A DNA stretch of 64,000 bases from JACQFZ01 sp041485885 (GTDB taxonomy: Bacteria; Pseudomonadota; Gammaproteobacteria; Acidiferrobacterales; Sulfurifustaceae), in contig JBGPKL010000008.1 in the NCBI GenBank assembly GCA_041485885.1, positions 1 through 64,000 of the forward strand, in the 5' to 3' direction. The notes under the pieces were generated by a model, which saw only the letters and a list, made by a program, of their open reading frames with translations, was not told the origin of the DNA and searched no databases. Of this stretch, positions 1-8,503 are shown in pieces. The position numbers and the translations under genes are program-made. Each line of letters begins with the position of its first letter. The stretch's first letter is position 1.

Positions 1-398
<398 letters not shown>

Positions 399-523
399 AA
401 CTTGGAGTCCCATTGAAGGGACAAAAAACTGCTAAATGGCCTCGTCGGCTAAGCCGACTCGGCCACCTCTCATTGGATGACCAAAGCTCAACGTAAACAC
501 CCACACAAATTACTTGATCCGAA

Positions 524-537
524 TTGTAAAAGAACAA
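524..537 (-). promoter_or_regulatory. boxA-like antitermination site in rrn leader
   Basis: Read on the minus strand the leader contains TTGTTCTTTTACAA, close to the NusB/NusE boxA found in rrn leaders of proteobacteria. It sits between the rrn promoter and the 16S start, where boxA is expected. The functional role is inferred from sequence likeness and position. Confidence 0.6.
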
Positions 538-569
538 ACCGGCGCGACTGGCCGGCTGTAGGGTCGCGC

Positions 570-597
570 ATTATACGCGCCTGCCCTTAGGGGTCAA
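570..597 (-). promoter_or_regulatory. rrn operon promoter
   Basis: On the minus strand TTGACC (597-592) and a perfect TATAAT (575-570) are separated by 16 bp. They are followed by a GC-rich discriminator, GCGCGACC, as is typical of stringently controlled rRNA promoters. It lies about 170 bp upstream of the mature 16S 5' end. Confidence 0.8.
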
Positions 598-655
598 TGG
601 GTTTACTCAATTCCTTCAACCACTCGTCTCCGGGGACGTTCCCTGTCCGCCACGG

Positions 656-1882
656 TCATTTCTCCCTTTTTTCGACGACCGTAACCGTGGCCAGCCCGTG
701 CTTGCCTACCTGAAACACGTATGTCGAACCCGAAGCGACTGATGTCTTTGGGTCCGTGACTTTCTTGCCATCTATTCGTACTCCGCCTTGTTCTATTAGC
801 CGATACGCGGAGGAAGTGCTCGTAACCAAATCGGCCTCCTTAAGTAAATTGGGAATCGCGATCGTTTCACCGACTGAAACCCAAACAGTCTTTTGCGGAA
901 TATTCTCCGGTAACTGGCGCTTTTGGAAACGCGTTATAAAATTCCGCATCGCGGCGTTTCCCGCTTCGGACCCGCCGTGGAAACGGCTCACCATCTCCGT
1001 TGCCAACTCCAATTTCATATCGCGTGGGTTTGCTCCCTCCTCCGCACGACGTTTCATTGCCGCAACCTCGTGCGGGTCCTTGGAAGACAAAAGATCGAAA
1101 TAGCGCCACATCAGATGATCAGAGATTGACATCAGCTTTCCGAACATTTCGTCCGGCGGCTCGTCGATGCCAATGTAGTTGCCGAGGGACTTCGACATCT
1201 TCTGTGTGCCGTCGGTACCTTCGAGAAGCGGTAACGTCATGATGATTTGCGGACGCTGACCATAGTGTTTCTGCAATTCGCGCCCAACCAAAAGATTGAA
1301 CTTCTGGTCGGTGCCGCCCAGCTCCACGTCCGCCCTCAGCGCTACCGAATCGTAGCCTTGCACGAGCGGATACAGAAACTCGTGGATCGCGATGGGTTGT
1401 TGCGACTTATAGCGCTTGTTGAAATCGTCGCGTTCGAGCATTCGCGCCACCGTGTACTTGCCTGCAAGTCTTACCAGGTCCGCCGCGTCCATCCCATTCA
1501 TCCACTTGGAGTTGAAGTGCACTTCCGTGCGCGCGCGGTCGAGAACCTTATACACCTGCGTTTCGTAGGTGCGCGCGTTTTCTAGTATCTCCTCGCGCGA
1601 CAACGGCGGGCGCGTGGCGCTCTTACCGGTCGGATCGCCAATCATGCCGGTGAAGTCCCCGATCAAGAAGAGAACCTCGTGACCGAGATCCTGAAAGGTG
1701 CGCAGCTTCTGCAGTAACACGGTATGCCCCAGGTGCAAGTCGGGCGCTGTCGGGTCGAAACCCGCTTTCACGCGCAACGGTTTCCCCTCCCCCAGGCGGT
1801 CAATCAGCTCCTGCTCAAGCAGAATTTCCTCGGTCCCACGCTTGAGCAAGCGAAGTTGCTCCGCCATTTTAGTCGGTGCCAT
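656..1882 (-). CDS. tyrS: Tyrosyl-tRNA synthetase
   Basis: This 408-residue class I aminoacyl-tRNA synthetase charges tRNA-Tyr in the cytoplasm. The HIGH-type motif HLGH is at residues 50-53 and KMSKS at 228-232. A C-terminal S4-like RNA-binding domain covers about residues 340-405. Length and layout fit the TyrZ-like bacterial form of about 400-415 residues. The first ATG was chosen; a second ATG five codons later is possible, and neither has a well-spaced ribosome-binding site. The gene lies just upstream of the rrn operon on the same strand and is divergent from the M23 peptidase gene, an order I associate with betaproteobacteria. Confidence 0.95.
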   Translation of the reverse strand: MAPTKMAEQLRLLKRGTEEILLEQELIDRLGEGKPLRVKAGFDPTAPDLHLGHTVLLQKLRTFQDLGHEVLFLIGDFTGMIGDPTGKSATRPPLSREEILENARTYETQVYKVLDRARTEVHFNSKWMNGMDAADLVRLAGKYTVARMLERDDFNKRYKSQQPIAIHEFLYPLVQGYDSVALRADVELGGTDQKFNLLVGRELQKHYGQRPQIIMTLPLLEGTDGTQKMSKSLGNYIGIDEPPDEMFGKLMSISDHLMWRYFDLLSSKDPHEVAAMKRRAEEGANPRDMKLELATEMVSRFHGGSEAGNAAMRNFITRFQKRQLPENIPQKTVWVSVGETIAIPNLLKEADLVTSTSSAYRLIEQGGVRIDGKKVTDPKTSVASGSTYVFQVGKHGLATVTVVEKREK

Positions 1883-1996
1883 CTCTCAAGCCATTGTTCG
1901 GAATGCGGCCAAGCCTACCATCCGCCACCACCGTCTTGCCAGCGCAACTAGGAACAAACCGGAGACACTTTCCAGTTGATTTCCGCTTCGGAGTTT

Positions 1997-2025
1997 TTGA
2001 CGGCGTGATTGCGCACGGTTAGATT
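1997..2025 (+). promoter_or_regulatory. Putative promoter of the M23 peptidase gene
   Basis: TTGACG and TAGATT are separated by 17 bp in the tyrS/M23 intergenic space, 25 bp before the M23 start codon. The -35 hexamer is strong and the -10 is moderate. Confidence 0.4.
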
Positions 2026-2049
2026 AGCGATATCGGGGAACGCATAAGC

Positions 2050-3372
2050 ATGTTTGCAATAAAGAAGGGTAAACAAAAGCCAGCTCGCTTTTCCGAATCT
2101 CCTCGCTCCAATACTTTGGAAACGGTCCGCTTTCGAAGGCGGATGTGGCTAGCTAACACCGGCGTCATCGTCGCTTCCGCCGCTCTGGCCTCCATTCTCC
2201 CCGCGCAACCCAATTTCACTCCGTCTTCCATCCCCTCATCCACGCAAACCGATCCGGGCGAAATAATTCGTTCGGCGTTCCTAGTGGGCCCGCTTGATCG
2301 CTTGCGGGACATGGGGCTTGAGGCAAGCGAAACAAACTGGTCGGGGGTAAATTCTGTGCTCAGCGCGGTAGGGGTGCAGCGGATTGAAGGGCTAAGCGTC
2401 GACGCGAATTCGTACCCTCCGGGTAAGCACCTCATCATACGCACCGGATCAGCCGATCTTGCACAGCCGATTCTTCAAGCATTGGCGTGGTCTGCGCAAC
2501 TCACTCCGCCGACTCCGCCCTACACTGCGGTTGGTAGTGGTAACTTCGAAATACGCCTCACCTACCGAACGGGCACGATCGAGCGATCATTCTTACGAGA
2601 CTCTCGGGACGCGGGCCTCTCCGATCCACTCGTCCTCAAGCTCGCCGAAATCTTCGGATGGGATATCGATTTCGCCCTCGACGTACGAGAGGGCGACAGT
2701 TTCGTTGCAATCTGCGAGGAAAAATATTGGTTTGGTCGGAAGATTGCCGACGGCGCGATCGCCGCCGCCGAATTCTTCAATCGCGGACGCGTCTACCGTG
2801 CCATCGGCGTTCGAGAAGCAGACGGCACGATGAGTTATTTCACACCCGAAGGTAAAAGTCTCAGGCGCACTTTCCTGCGTACCCCGGTTCGATTTAGCAG
2901 CGTGAGCTCGCGGTTCTCCAACGCCCGCTATCATCCCATCCTAAAGACGTGGCGGGCGCATAACGGGGTCGACTACTCGGCGCCGATCGGGACGCCGGTA
3001 CGCGCCACAGCGAGCGGGCGGGTTGTTTCGATCGGTTGGAATGGCGGCTACGGAAAGACTGTCGTCATCAAACACGAAGGCATCTATGGCACGTTGTACG
3101 CTCATCTTTCCGGCTATCGCGCAAATCTACGCGTGGACGAATTCGTAGAACAGGGCAACGTGATCGGCTATGTCGGCCAGACCGGACTCGCAACCGGCCC
3201 GCACCTCCACTATGAGTTTCAGGTCGCGGGTCACCATCGAAATCCGCTCACCTTCAACTTTCCCGAAGGGGAATTGGTGGCACCTGCACTGCACGAAGAT
3301 TTCTTCCGCGCAGCACGCGCGTGGAGCGCTCGACTCGACTTGATTAGCGGCCGGCAACTCGCGGCGCGCTGA
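2050..3372 (+). CDS. M23 family murein DD-endopeptidase, MepM-like
   Basis: This 440-residue protein is predicted to cleave peptidoglycan cross-links in the periplasm. It has a basic N-terminus, one membrane anchor at about residues 31-50, an OapA/MepM-like middle region, and a C-terminal LytM (M23) domain. The zinc-site pattern is complete: H304 and D308 in HNGVD, H352 in HLS, and H385/H387 in the HLHYE motif. In many relatives anmK (anhydromuramic acid kinase) sits between this gene and erpA; here it is absent and a terminator separates the convergent genes. The family call is firm. The substrate bond is inferred from MepM homologues. Confidence 0.9.
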   Translation: MFAIKKGKQKPARFSESPRSNTLETVRFRRRMWLANTGVIVASAALASILPAQPNFTPSSIPSSTQTDPGEIIRSAFLVGPLDRLRDMGLEASETNWSGVNSVLSAVGVQRIEGLSVDANSYPPGKHLIIRTGSADLAQPILQALAWSAQLTPPTPPYTAVGSGNFEIRLTYRTGTIERSFLRDSRDAGLSDPLVLKLAEIFGWDIDFALDVREGDSFVAICEEKYWFGRKIADGAIAAAEFFNRGRVYRAIGVREADGTMSYFTPEGKSLRRTFLRTPVRFSSVSSRFSNARYHPILKTWRAHNGVDYSAPIGTPVRATASGRVVSIGWNGGYGKTVVIKHEGIYGTLYAHLSGYRANLRVDEFVEQGNVIGYVGQTGLATGPHLHYEFQVAGHHRNPLTFNFPEGELVAPALHEDFFRAARAWSARLDLISGRQLAAR

Positions 3373-3473
3373 ACCCGCGACCCTCTCGTCGTCTCATGAC
3401 CGCAATCGGTCCACTCCCACCGCTGCATGTTGGGTGGCCGCGCGATTTGTTTCCTAGGTTGGTGGCACAAACG

Positions 3474-3499
3474 AAAGAGGAGGCGAGCGCCTCCTCTTT
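3474..3499. terminator. Bidirectional terminator between M23 gene and erpA
   Basis: A perfect 11-bp stem, AAAGAGGAGGC with its complement, closes a 4-nt loop between two convergent genes. The flanking A and T runs make it usable on both strands. Confidence 0.75.
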
Positions 3500-3521
3500 G
3501 ACAAGAGCCGGCGGATCGAAT

Positions 3522-3875
3522 TTAAGTAGCGAAAGAAGAGCCGCAGCCGCAAGTGGTTTTCGCGTTTGGATTCTTGATGACGAACTGCGCCCCCTGCAGA
3601 TCCTCCTGATAGTCGATCTCCGCTCCGACCAAGTATTGGAAACTCAACGGATCGATCAGAAGGGTCACTCCGTCCTTATTGACGCGCGTGTCGTCCTCGT
3701 TCGCCGCTTCTTCGAAAGTGAACCCATATTGGAAACCCGAGCAACCGCCGCCGGAAACAAACACGCGCAACATGAGCGCCGCGTTGTTCTCCTCCGCAAT
3801 AAGCTGTTTCACCTTCATTGCAGCGTTGTCAGTGAAGATCAGCGGGTCGGGCATGGTGGGTAGTGCTGCGGTCAT
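3522..3875 (-). CDS. erpA: Iron-sulfur cluster insertion protein ErpA
   Basis: This 117-residue A-type carrier delivers Fe-S clusters to apo-enzymes such as those of isoprenoid synthesis. The three conserved cysteines are C45 (in GGGCSGF) and C109 and C111 (in CGCGSSF near the C-terminus). Length is typical. The ATG is preceded by GAGG with a 7-nt spacer. It is followed leftward by the bactofilin gene after a 60-bp gap on the other side of its start. IscA and SufA are paralogous alternatives, but a stand-alone gene next to an M23 gene points to ErpA. Confidence 0.9.
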   Translation of the reverse strand: MTAALPTMPDPLIFTDNAAMKVKQLIAEENNAALMLRVFVSGGGCSGFQYGFTFEEAANEDDTRVNKDGVTLLIDPLSFQYLVGAEIDYQEDLQGAQFVIKNPNAKTTCGCGSSFAT

Positions 3876-3937
3876 ACCGTTACCTCATTCGTCAAGCCGG
3901 TCAAATTATGGGAGCCATCACTCGGATAGTCAATTGA

Positions 3938-4387
3938 TCAACTTTCTTCTTCGCTCGCCGCGGTTCCGCCAAGGGGCTTCAACCGCGCAACGGTGGCCCT
4001 ATCCTTACCGGCCTCGCTCACTTCGCGCACCAAATTCCCATTGATAACGGCCCCGACTGCGACTTCCAGGATCTTGTAGTAGACATCGCCCGCGATGTCG
4101 GCCTTCGGCTGTAGCTCGATGCGCTCGGTTGCTCGCACGGTGCCTTTGACCGTGCCGTTGACGATCATGTGCGGAACCGTCACGTTACCTATAATCAGCG
4201 CGTTTTCGCTCAAGATGAGCGTGCTGTTTCCTTCGCCCTTTGATGTCACGTTACCTTTCAGTTTGCCATCGATACGCAGGCCGCCGGAGAAGGTGAGGTC
4301 GCCCTTTAGCTCGGTGCGCGCTCCGATCAACGTATCGATGGTGTTGCACGGCTTCTCGTTTGGGCTCTTTCCGAGCGAGCTTAACAT
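3938..4387 (-). CDS. Bactofilin (polymer-forming cytoskeletal protein)
   Basis: This 149-residue protein has a central bactofilin (DUF583) domain at about residues 18-120. The domain is made of short beta-strand repeats rich in G, V and N, as expected for a right-handed beta-helix that polymerises without nucleotide. The flanking tails are short and polar. AGGAG lies 5 nt upstream of the ATG. Bactofilins organise envelope and cell-wall enzymes, which suits the nearby M23 peptidase and the coiled-coil membrane protein that precedes it in the same orientation. Confidence 0.85.
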   Translation of the reverse strand: MLSSLGKSPNEKPCNTIDTLIGARTELKGDLTFSGGLRIDGKLKGNVTSKGEGNSTLILSENALIIGNVTVPHMIVNGTVKGTVRATERIELQPKADIAGDVYYKILEVAVGAVINGNLVREVSEAGKDRATVARLKPLGGTAASEEES

Positions 4388-4414
4388 GGGGTCTCCTTAG
4401 TATCGTTTATACCG

Positions 4415-5134
4415 CTACGCCTGAGGCCAAGCGTAACTCTCTTCGACGGCCTGTGCACCGCTCGTAGGTATGACGTTTACTTTGATACGTCGCGGCTTAA
4501 AGTTCTTGGGCAGCTCAAACTGACCTTCGATGTCCTGAAAATACTTGAAATTCACCTTAATCGTCCGATCGCCTGCGCCGGGGATGGAGATAGTCGAATC
4601 CTGACCGCCCTGGACACCGCTGATTTCGAACGACGCCGAACCATTGATCGTCTGCTCGTGCTTTAGCGCTTGAATCAACACCAGCTTGTAGCGGTATTGG
4701 TTGGCGGCGCCGGTAGTCGGCTCTATATATAGATTCTGTATGCGCAACCCGCCCTTCTTGTCGACGGGAGAGATAATATTACGATAAAAATTGAGCTCTT
4801 CCCTGAGCTTTACGATTTCTTGTGCCGACGCCTTCAGGGAGCGATCCAGTTCCTGAAACGCCGTCTCGTTCATCTGCACACTGCGTTGCGCATGCGCCAG
4901 TGATTCGTGCAACTCTTGATTCTCCGTTGCCCGCTGGCGAATCTCCTCGTGCAACTTCTGCTGCTCTTGAGCCGCCGAAGAGCGCTCAAATCCAGCCATG
5001 CTGAGGCCGTAGTTGTATATCCAGCCGGCGGCGGCCACAACCGTGGTCAATACTCCACCGACGAGCAAGAGCTTGGTGCGAGAGGAGAGCCGCGGTTTGA
5101 CCACCAGCTCTCCGGTTGTTCGACGCTTAAACAT
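4415..5134 (-). CDS. Membrane-anchored coiled-coil protein (DUF6776-like)
   Basis: This 239-residue protein begins MFKRRTTGEL. It has one transmembrane helix at about residues 20-40, a coiled coil rich in E, Q and L at about 45-120, and a beta-rich C-terminal domain. I chose the ATG at 5134 because GGAG lies 6 nt upstream and a TATAAT box sits inside the longer frame that would start at 5236. It resembles an uncharacterised betaproteobacterial family found next to bactofilin genes. A joint envelope role with the bactofilin just downstream is inference from position. Confidence 0.75.
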   Translation of the reverse strand: MFKRRTTGELVVKPRLSSRTKLLLVGGVLTTVVAAAGWIYNYGLSMAGFERSSAAQEQQKLHEEIRQRATENQELHESLAHAQRSVQMNETAFQELDRSLKASAQEIVKLREELNFYRNIISPVDKKGGLRIQNLYIEPTTGAANQYRYKLVLIQALKHEQTINGSASFEISGVQGGQDSTISIPGAGDRTIKVNFKYFQDIEGQFELPKNFKPRRIKVNVIPTSGAQAVEESYAWPQA

Positions 5135-5192
5135 GAGCTCCGAGCCGCTCTTTGGCGCAACGGCGCGATGAGCGAATTGACTTCTGTCGTCA

Positions 5193-5219
5193 ATTATAGC
5201 GGCCGAACAGCGTCTACAA
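5193..5219 (-). promoter_or_regulatory. Putative promoter for the coiled-coil/bactofilin genes
   Basis: On the minus strand TTGTAG (5219-5214) and a perfect TATAAT (5198-5193) are 15 bp apart. The spacing is short, so the -35 is uncertain. It lies about 60 bp upstream of the chosen start at 5134. Confidence 0.35.
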
Positions 5220-5353
5220 CGTGAGTTGTATGGCAATTGGTAGAAACCGCAAAGATCGGCGGGCCGTTCCCGTCTGGCGCTGATGCGCGCGTCGCAACCG
5301 GATCTGACCAGCGATCGCGGGAGTGGGGCAGCAGCTACGCCGCCAAATAAAGA

Positions 5354-5372
5354 AGGGGGCCGTAGGCCCCCT
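5354..5372 (-). terminator. Intrinsic terminator
   Basis: An 8-bp stem, AGGGGGCC with its complement, encloses a 3-nt loop. On the minus strand it is followed by TCTTTATTT. It probably stops residual porin transcripts before the coiled-coil gene. Confidence 0.6.
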
Positions 5373-5470
5373 GAGTAGTACCACGTAAGTCTTTTATTTT
5401 TGTTAAACCAACCTCACCAAATGTTCCTGAAACCGAGATCAGTCGGTCGGGCGAAGAGCTAGATAAGGAA

Positions 5471-5490
5471 CGGGCGCCCGAAGGCGCCCG
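5471..5490 (-). terminator. Hairpin downstream of the first porin gene
   Basis: An 8-bp perfect stem, CGGGCGCC with its complement, has a 4-nt loop and lies 31 bp after the porin stop. A nearly identical hairpin ends the second porin gene at 9187-9207. The trailing T tract is weak (TTCCTTAT). Confidence 0.6.
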
Positions 5491-5521
5491 TCAACATTAC
5501 GAATCAAGGTCAAAATTACTT

Positions 5522-6646
5522 TTAGTACAGATGCGTGAAGCCGAGATAGAGCTGCGTGGCGTCCTCTCCGGCAGCCGTCGCCGTAGCACCGTTCGCGGCC
5601 AAGGCGAAGAGGTCGTAGGTAGCACGAGCTTTATTGTCGATCTTCGCATAGAAAGCGCCAACAAACGTGCGCTTCGACAGCGCGTGATCCCAACCTAACA
5701 TCATCGCCTGCGCGTCCGTGTCGGTGTGGTCCGTTCCAGCGGCACCGCCACTCGTCTTACCCATCTTGGCTATTGTCGCGTACACCGAGTCGGCACCGAA
5801 GCTAAAGCTCACAGGCAGCAGTAAAGCGGTGCGCTTTGTCATAGGCGCACCTGCGGTGACGCGTACCTCCGATGAGTCGACTCCGAAACCCACCTTAAGC
5901 CCCGCCGCGTTCCATCCGAACCATGCGCGGTTCGACTTCTGGTCGCCCAAAAAACCGCCAAGCGTGCTATCCGCAGTGCCTTCGGCTTTCCAATCCCAAA
6001 TACTTGCGCCTGCCGATATCGGTCCTGCGGCATAGCGAACTGCAGCTGTCAAAGCTCCATCCTTACTCTGATTGCCGACGCCGGTTCCTTCATTCGCGCC
6101 AGGATTAGTGGAGTAGCCGACACGGATAGTGACACCGCCGAGGTCCGCGCTATCCCAATAGATCACGTTTGAACTGCGAGAACCTATCGCAACGGTCGTG
6201 CCGTTAACCTGAGAGACCGGACCCATGCTGATGATATCTTGCAACGATCCTGCACGAGGGGCGTCGAGCCGTGCCAGTTCGTTATAGTGAAGATCCTGGC
6301 GACCAATGGCGAGCTTGCCCCAACCTCCCGCAAGACCTGCTTGAGTATTGCCGGTTGCAGCGAGGGTGCCAAGATCCGGCGCGAAACGCTCGTCAATCTG
6401 GAACCAGGCCTTCATACCGCCGCCGAGATCCTCTGAACCAGAGAAGATCAAACTGGACGACTGATCTGAAACTCGTTGTTCAGTGCTATAACCGAGCACG
6501 TTGGGTGGATTTCCGCCGGACAACTTGTACATTTCCACGCCCACTGCGACTCGGCCGGAAATATTTACGTTAGCGGAATCGGCGAACACCGCTGCTGGCA
6601 CTGCCAGCAAGCCGCCGATTACGGCTGCAAGTACTTTCTTCTGCAT
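5522..6646 (-). CDS. Gram-negative general porin (paralogue 1)
   Basis: This 374-residue outer-membrane protein begins MQKKVLAAVIGG, with a signal peptide that likely ends at AVFA (residue about 22). Mature strands are amphipathic and the last residue is aromatic (HLY), as needed for BAM recognition. The ATG has AGGAG 8 nt upstream. It is a trimeric-porin (Porin_4) type protein of the usual length and should allow diffusion of small solutes. A paralogue lies at 9232-10386 and shares the motif SANV(N/S)I(S/A)GRV and the layout of the C-terminal strands. Both are followed by the same hairpin, pointing to an old duplication. Confidence 0.88.
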   Translation of the reverse strand: MQKKVLAAVIGGLLAVPAAVFADSANVNISGRVAVGVEMYKLSGGNPPNVLGYSTEQRVSDQSSSLIFSGSEDLGGGMKAWFQIDERFAPDLGTLAATGNTQAGLAGGWGKLAIGRQDLHYNELARLDAPRAGSLQDIISMGPVSQVNGTTVAIGSRSSNVIYWDSADLGGVTIRVGYSTNPGANEGTGVGNQSKDGALTAAVRYAAGPISAGASIWDWKAEGTADSTLGGFLGDQKSNRAWFGWNAAGLKVGFGVDSSEVRVTAGAPMTKRTALLLPVSFSFGADSVYATIAKMGKTSGGAAGTDHTDTDAQAMMLGWDHALSKRTFVGAFYAKIDNKARATYDLFALAANGATATAAGEDATQLYLGFTHLY

Positions 6647-6743
6647 TTGAAATCTCCTCGTCTCTTCTGATCGAAGGTGTGTACGGTAAGCGCAAACAGG
6701 CACGTACTGGTGTCGCCCGTGGGCGCATATATATCACGGCCTT

Positions 6744-6806
6744 TTGCGCGATTGCAACTGATTTTTCAAATTCGCAACAACGGTGCTTCCGTTTGTAAGA
6801 ATACAA
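6744..6806. promoter_or_regulatory. Palindromic boxes upstream of porin 1
   Basis: TTGTAAGAATACAA (6793-6806) is a perfect 5-4-5 palindrome. TTGCGCGATTGCAA (6744-6757) matches the same TTGYR-N4-YRCAA pattern with one arm mismatch. A similar 14-mer, TTGCAAACTTACAA, lies upstream of the second porin at 10466-10479. They could bind a shared regulator; no known motif was assigned. Confidence 0.3.
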
Positions 6807-6822
6807 CAAAAGAGCGGCTAGA

Positions 6823-6896
6823 TGGCTGGGGGACTAGGATTCGAACCTAGGTTAACGGAGTCAGAGTCCGCTGTCCTACCACTAGACGATCCCCCA
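6823..6896 (-). tRNA. tRNA-Gln(CTG)
   Basis: The 74-nt minus-strand sequence folds as a cloverleaf. It has a U1-A72 acceptor pair typical of tRNA-Gln, a TTCGAATC T-loop, an encoded 3' CCA, and the anticodon loop CTCTGAC giving anticodon CTG. It lies between rpsI and porin 1 in the same orientation. Confidence 0.95.
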
Positions 6897-6956
6897 ACGA
6901 TTAGACGTACCCCAAAACTGCTGGGGGCCGCCTTTGCGGCGGAAATCGCGGGCGGG

Positions 6957-7352
6957 CTAGCGCTTGGAGTATTGGGGCCGCTTCCGCGCTTTATGCAGGC
7001 CGTACTTCTTGCGCTCGACGGCCCTGGCATCGCGGGTTACGTATCCAGCTTTGCGTAGTGCTGGCCGTAGGGCGCCGTCATACTGCAGAAGCGCGCGTGT
7101 AATTCCGTGACGAATTGCACCGGCTTGGCCGCTTGGGCCGCCGCCCTTTACATTCACCGTGACGTCGAACCGATCCAGCATCTCCAACGTAGCGAAGGGC
7201 TGGCGGACAATCATGCGCGCGGTTTCTCGACCAAAATATTGATCAACTGGACGATCGTTAACCGTTATCGATCCCTTACCCAGCACCAAGTGAACACGAG
7301 CCGTCGATGATTTCCGACGTCCCGTACCGTAATAGCTTTGTCCTTGAGGCAT
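6957..7352 (-). CDS. rpsI: 30S ribosomal protein S9
   Basis: This 131-residue protein has the typical S9 start (YYGTGRRKSSTARV) and the conserved C-terminal tail KRPQYSKR, which reaches the P-site tRNA. It follows rplM after a 10-bp gap, the near-universal rplM-rpsI operon. Confidence 0.97.
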   Translation of the reverse strand: MPQGQSYYGTGRRKSSTARVHLVLGKGSITVNDRPVDQYFGRETARMIVRQPFATLEMLDRFDVTVNVKGGGPSGQAGAIRHGITRALLQYDGALRPALRKAGYVTRDARAVERKKYGLHKARKRPQYSKR

Positions 7353-7362
7353 ATGAAACCGG

Positions 7363-7791
7363 CTAAATTTGAAGCGGTTTTGGACCTTGTGCCGCGTGCC
7401 GGTGATCCTCGCCCGCGTACACCTTTAGCTTCCGGAACATCTCCCTTCCCAGTGGGTTCTTAGGCAACATTCCACGCACAGCGTGCTCGATCACGCGCTC
7501 GGGCCGCCGATTCTGCTGATCCGCGAAACTGACTCGCTTCAACCCGCTTTGGTACCCCGAGTAGCGGAAATAGTACTTGCTCCGTTCCTTATCGCCGGTC
7601 ACGCGAACCTTGCTCGCATTGATCACAATGACATAGTCACCAGTGTCAACGTTGGGAGTGTATTCCGTTTTGTGCTTGCCGCGCAGGCGGCGAGCTACCT
7701 CAGTGGCTACCCGACCAAGCACTCTATCGGCAGCATCGATAAGGTACCACTGGCGCTTGATCGTGCCGTTCTTGGCGACGAAGGTTTTCAT
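7363..7791 (-). CDS. rplM: 50S ribosomal protein L13
   Basis: Starting at MKTFVAKNGT the protein has 142 residues, the exact family length. A longer in-frame start at 7854 would add 21 residues that do not look like L13 and was rejected. The motif RAVRGMLPKNPLGREM is typical of L13. It is the first gene of the rplM-rpsI operon. A candidate promoter lies at 7826-7854. Confidence 0.96.
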   Translation of the reverse strand: MKTFVAKNGTIKRQWYLIDAADRVLGRVATEVARRLRGKHKTEYTPNVDTGDYVIVINASKVRVTGDKERSKYYFRYSGYQSGLKRVSFADQQNRRPERVIEHAVRGMLPKNPLGREMFRKLKVYAGEDHRHAAQGPKPLQI

Positions 7792-7825
7792 TCGAAAACT
7801 GCTGCTGCCTTGGTGAAGGCCGCGC

Positions 7826-7854
7826 ATGGTACAGAAAGCGGCTAACAGCATCAA
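7826..7854 (-). promoter_or_regulatory. Putative rplM-rpsI promoter
   Basis: On the minus strand TTGATG (7854-7849) and TACCAT (7831-7826) are 17 bp apart, just after the terminator at 7890-7922 and about 35 bp before the rplM start. Confidence 0.4.
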
Positions 7855-7889
7855 GTTCTGAGGGCGGCGTAGCGGCGTATTCGTTGTCC

Positions 7890-7922
7890 AAAAAAAAATG
7901 GCGTGGCTATTTCTGCCACGCC
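7890..7922 (-). terminator. Strong intrinsic terminator
   Basis: An 8-bp perfect stem, GGCGTGGC with its complement, has a 7-nt loop. On the minus strand it is followed by nine consecutive T residues. It separates the ferredoxin transcription unit from rplM-rpsI. Confidence 0.85.
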
Positions 7923-8043
7923 CGAACCACCACTAGGAGGATGGAGGAGCCTTACATTCCTGACTTCCCATTAGAATGAGGGGCCAGGGAAATGCTCGCC
8001 TCCCTTCAGAGTAGCAAAGACTTCGCGAATTTCACGCTTGATG

Positions 8044-8063
8044 AGATTTACTTGAGTAAATCT
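8044..8063. repeat. Near-perfect palindrome in a 185-bp non-coding stretch
   Basis: AGATTTACT and its complement flank a 2-nt centre (9-2-9). The stretch 7923-8108, between the terminator and the ferredoxin stop codon, holds no convincing reading frame. The palindrome has the size of a dimeric operator site but lies downstream of the ferredoxin gene, so its role is unknown. Confidence 0.4.
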
Positions 8064-8108
8064 GGGAAGGCCACCCGGCCAACTTCTTGAACCAAAGGCC
8101 TTTTTGGA

Positions 8109-8417
8109 CTAAATTCGAAGCCGCTCTACGATTCGGCCATTTACTAGATGTTCCCGGATGATTTCATCGACGTCTTCCTTGTCCACGTACGTGTACCAGA
8201 CACCTTCCGGGTAGACGACGATGATTGGTCCTTCCTCGCAGCGATCCAGGCATCCGGCCGTATTGATGCGTACTCGTCCCTTACCGGCGAGACCAAGCGA
8301 CTTGATGCGCGCCTTCGCATAGTCGCGGATCGATTGCGAGTCATGATTCGCACAACACGCCGAGCCGTCGTCGCGCTTGTTGATGCAAAAAAATACGTGA
8401 TATCGATAATAAGCCAT
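8109..8417 (-). CDS. Thioredoxin-fold 2Fe-2S ferredoxin
   Basis: Starting at MAYYRYHVFF the protein has 102 residues. Cysteines C11, C21/C22, C56 and C60 fit the C-x(9-10)-C...C-x3-C pattern of thioredoxin-like 2Fe-2S ferredoxins, a family of (2Fe-2S) ferredoxin domain proteins whose partners are often unknown. A TATAAT box at 8436-8431 on the minus strand would leave only a very short leader. It is divergent from coq7. Confidence 0.85.
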   Translation of the reverse strand: MAYYRYHVFFCINKRDDGSACCANHDSQSIRDYAKARIKSLGLAGKGRVRINTAGCLDRCEEGPIIVVYPEGVWYTYVDKEDVDEIIREHLVNGRIVERLRI

Positions 8418-8503
8418 AGGGCGCAAAGCAATTATAGGGAACCGCCCCCATCAGGGCACGGCCTATATTGCTATGCGCCTTCGCCGACGATATCTTCGAC
8501 ACG

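Noticed and set aside
7923..8108. Possible small gene downstream of the ferredoxin
   Set aside because: No frame with a start and ribosome-binding site could be supported; only a palindrome stands out.
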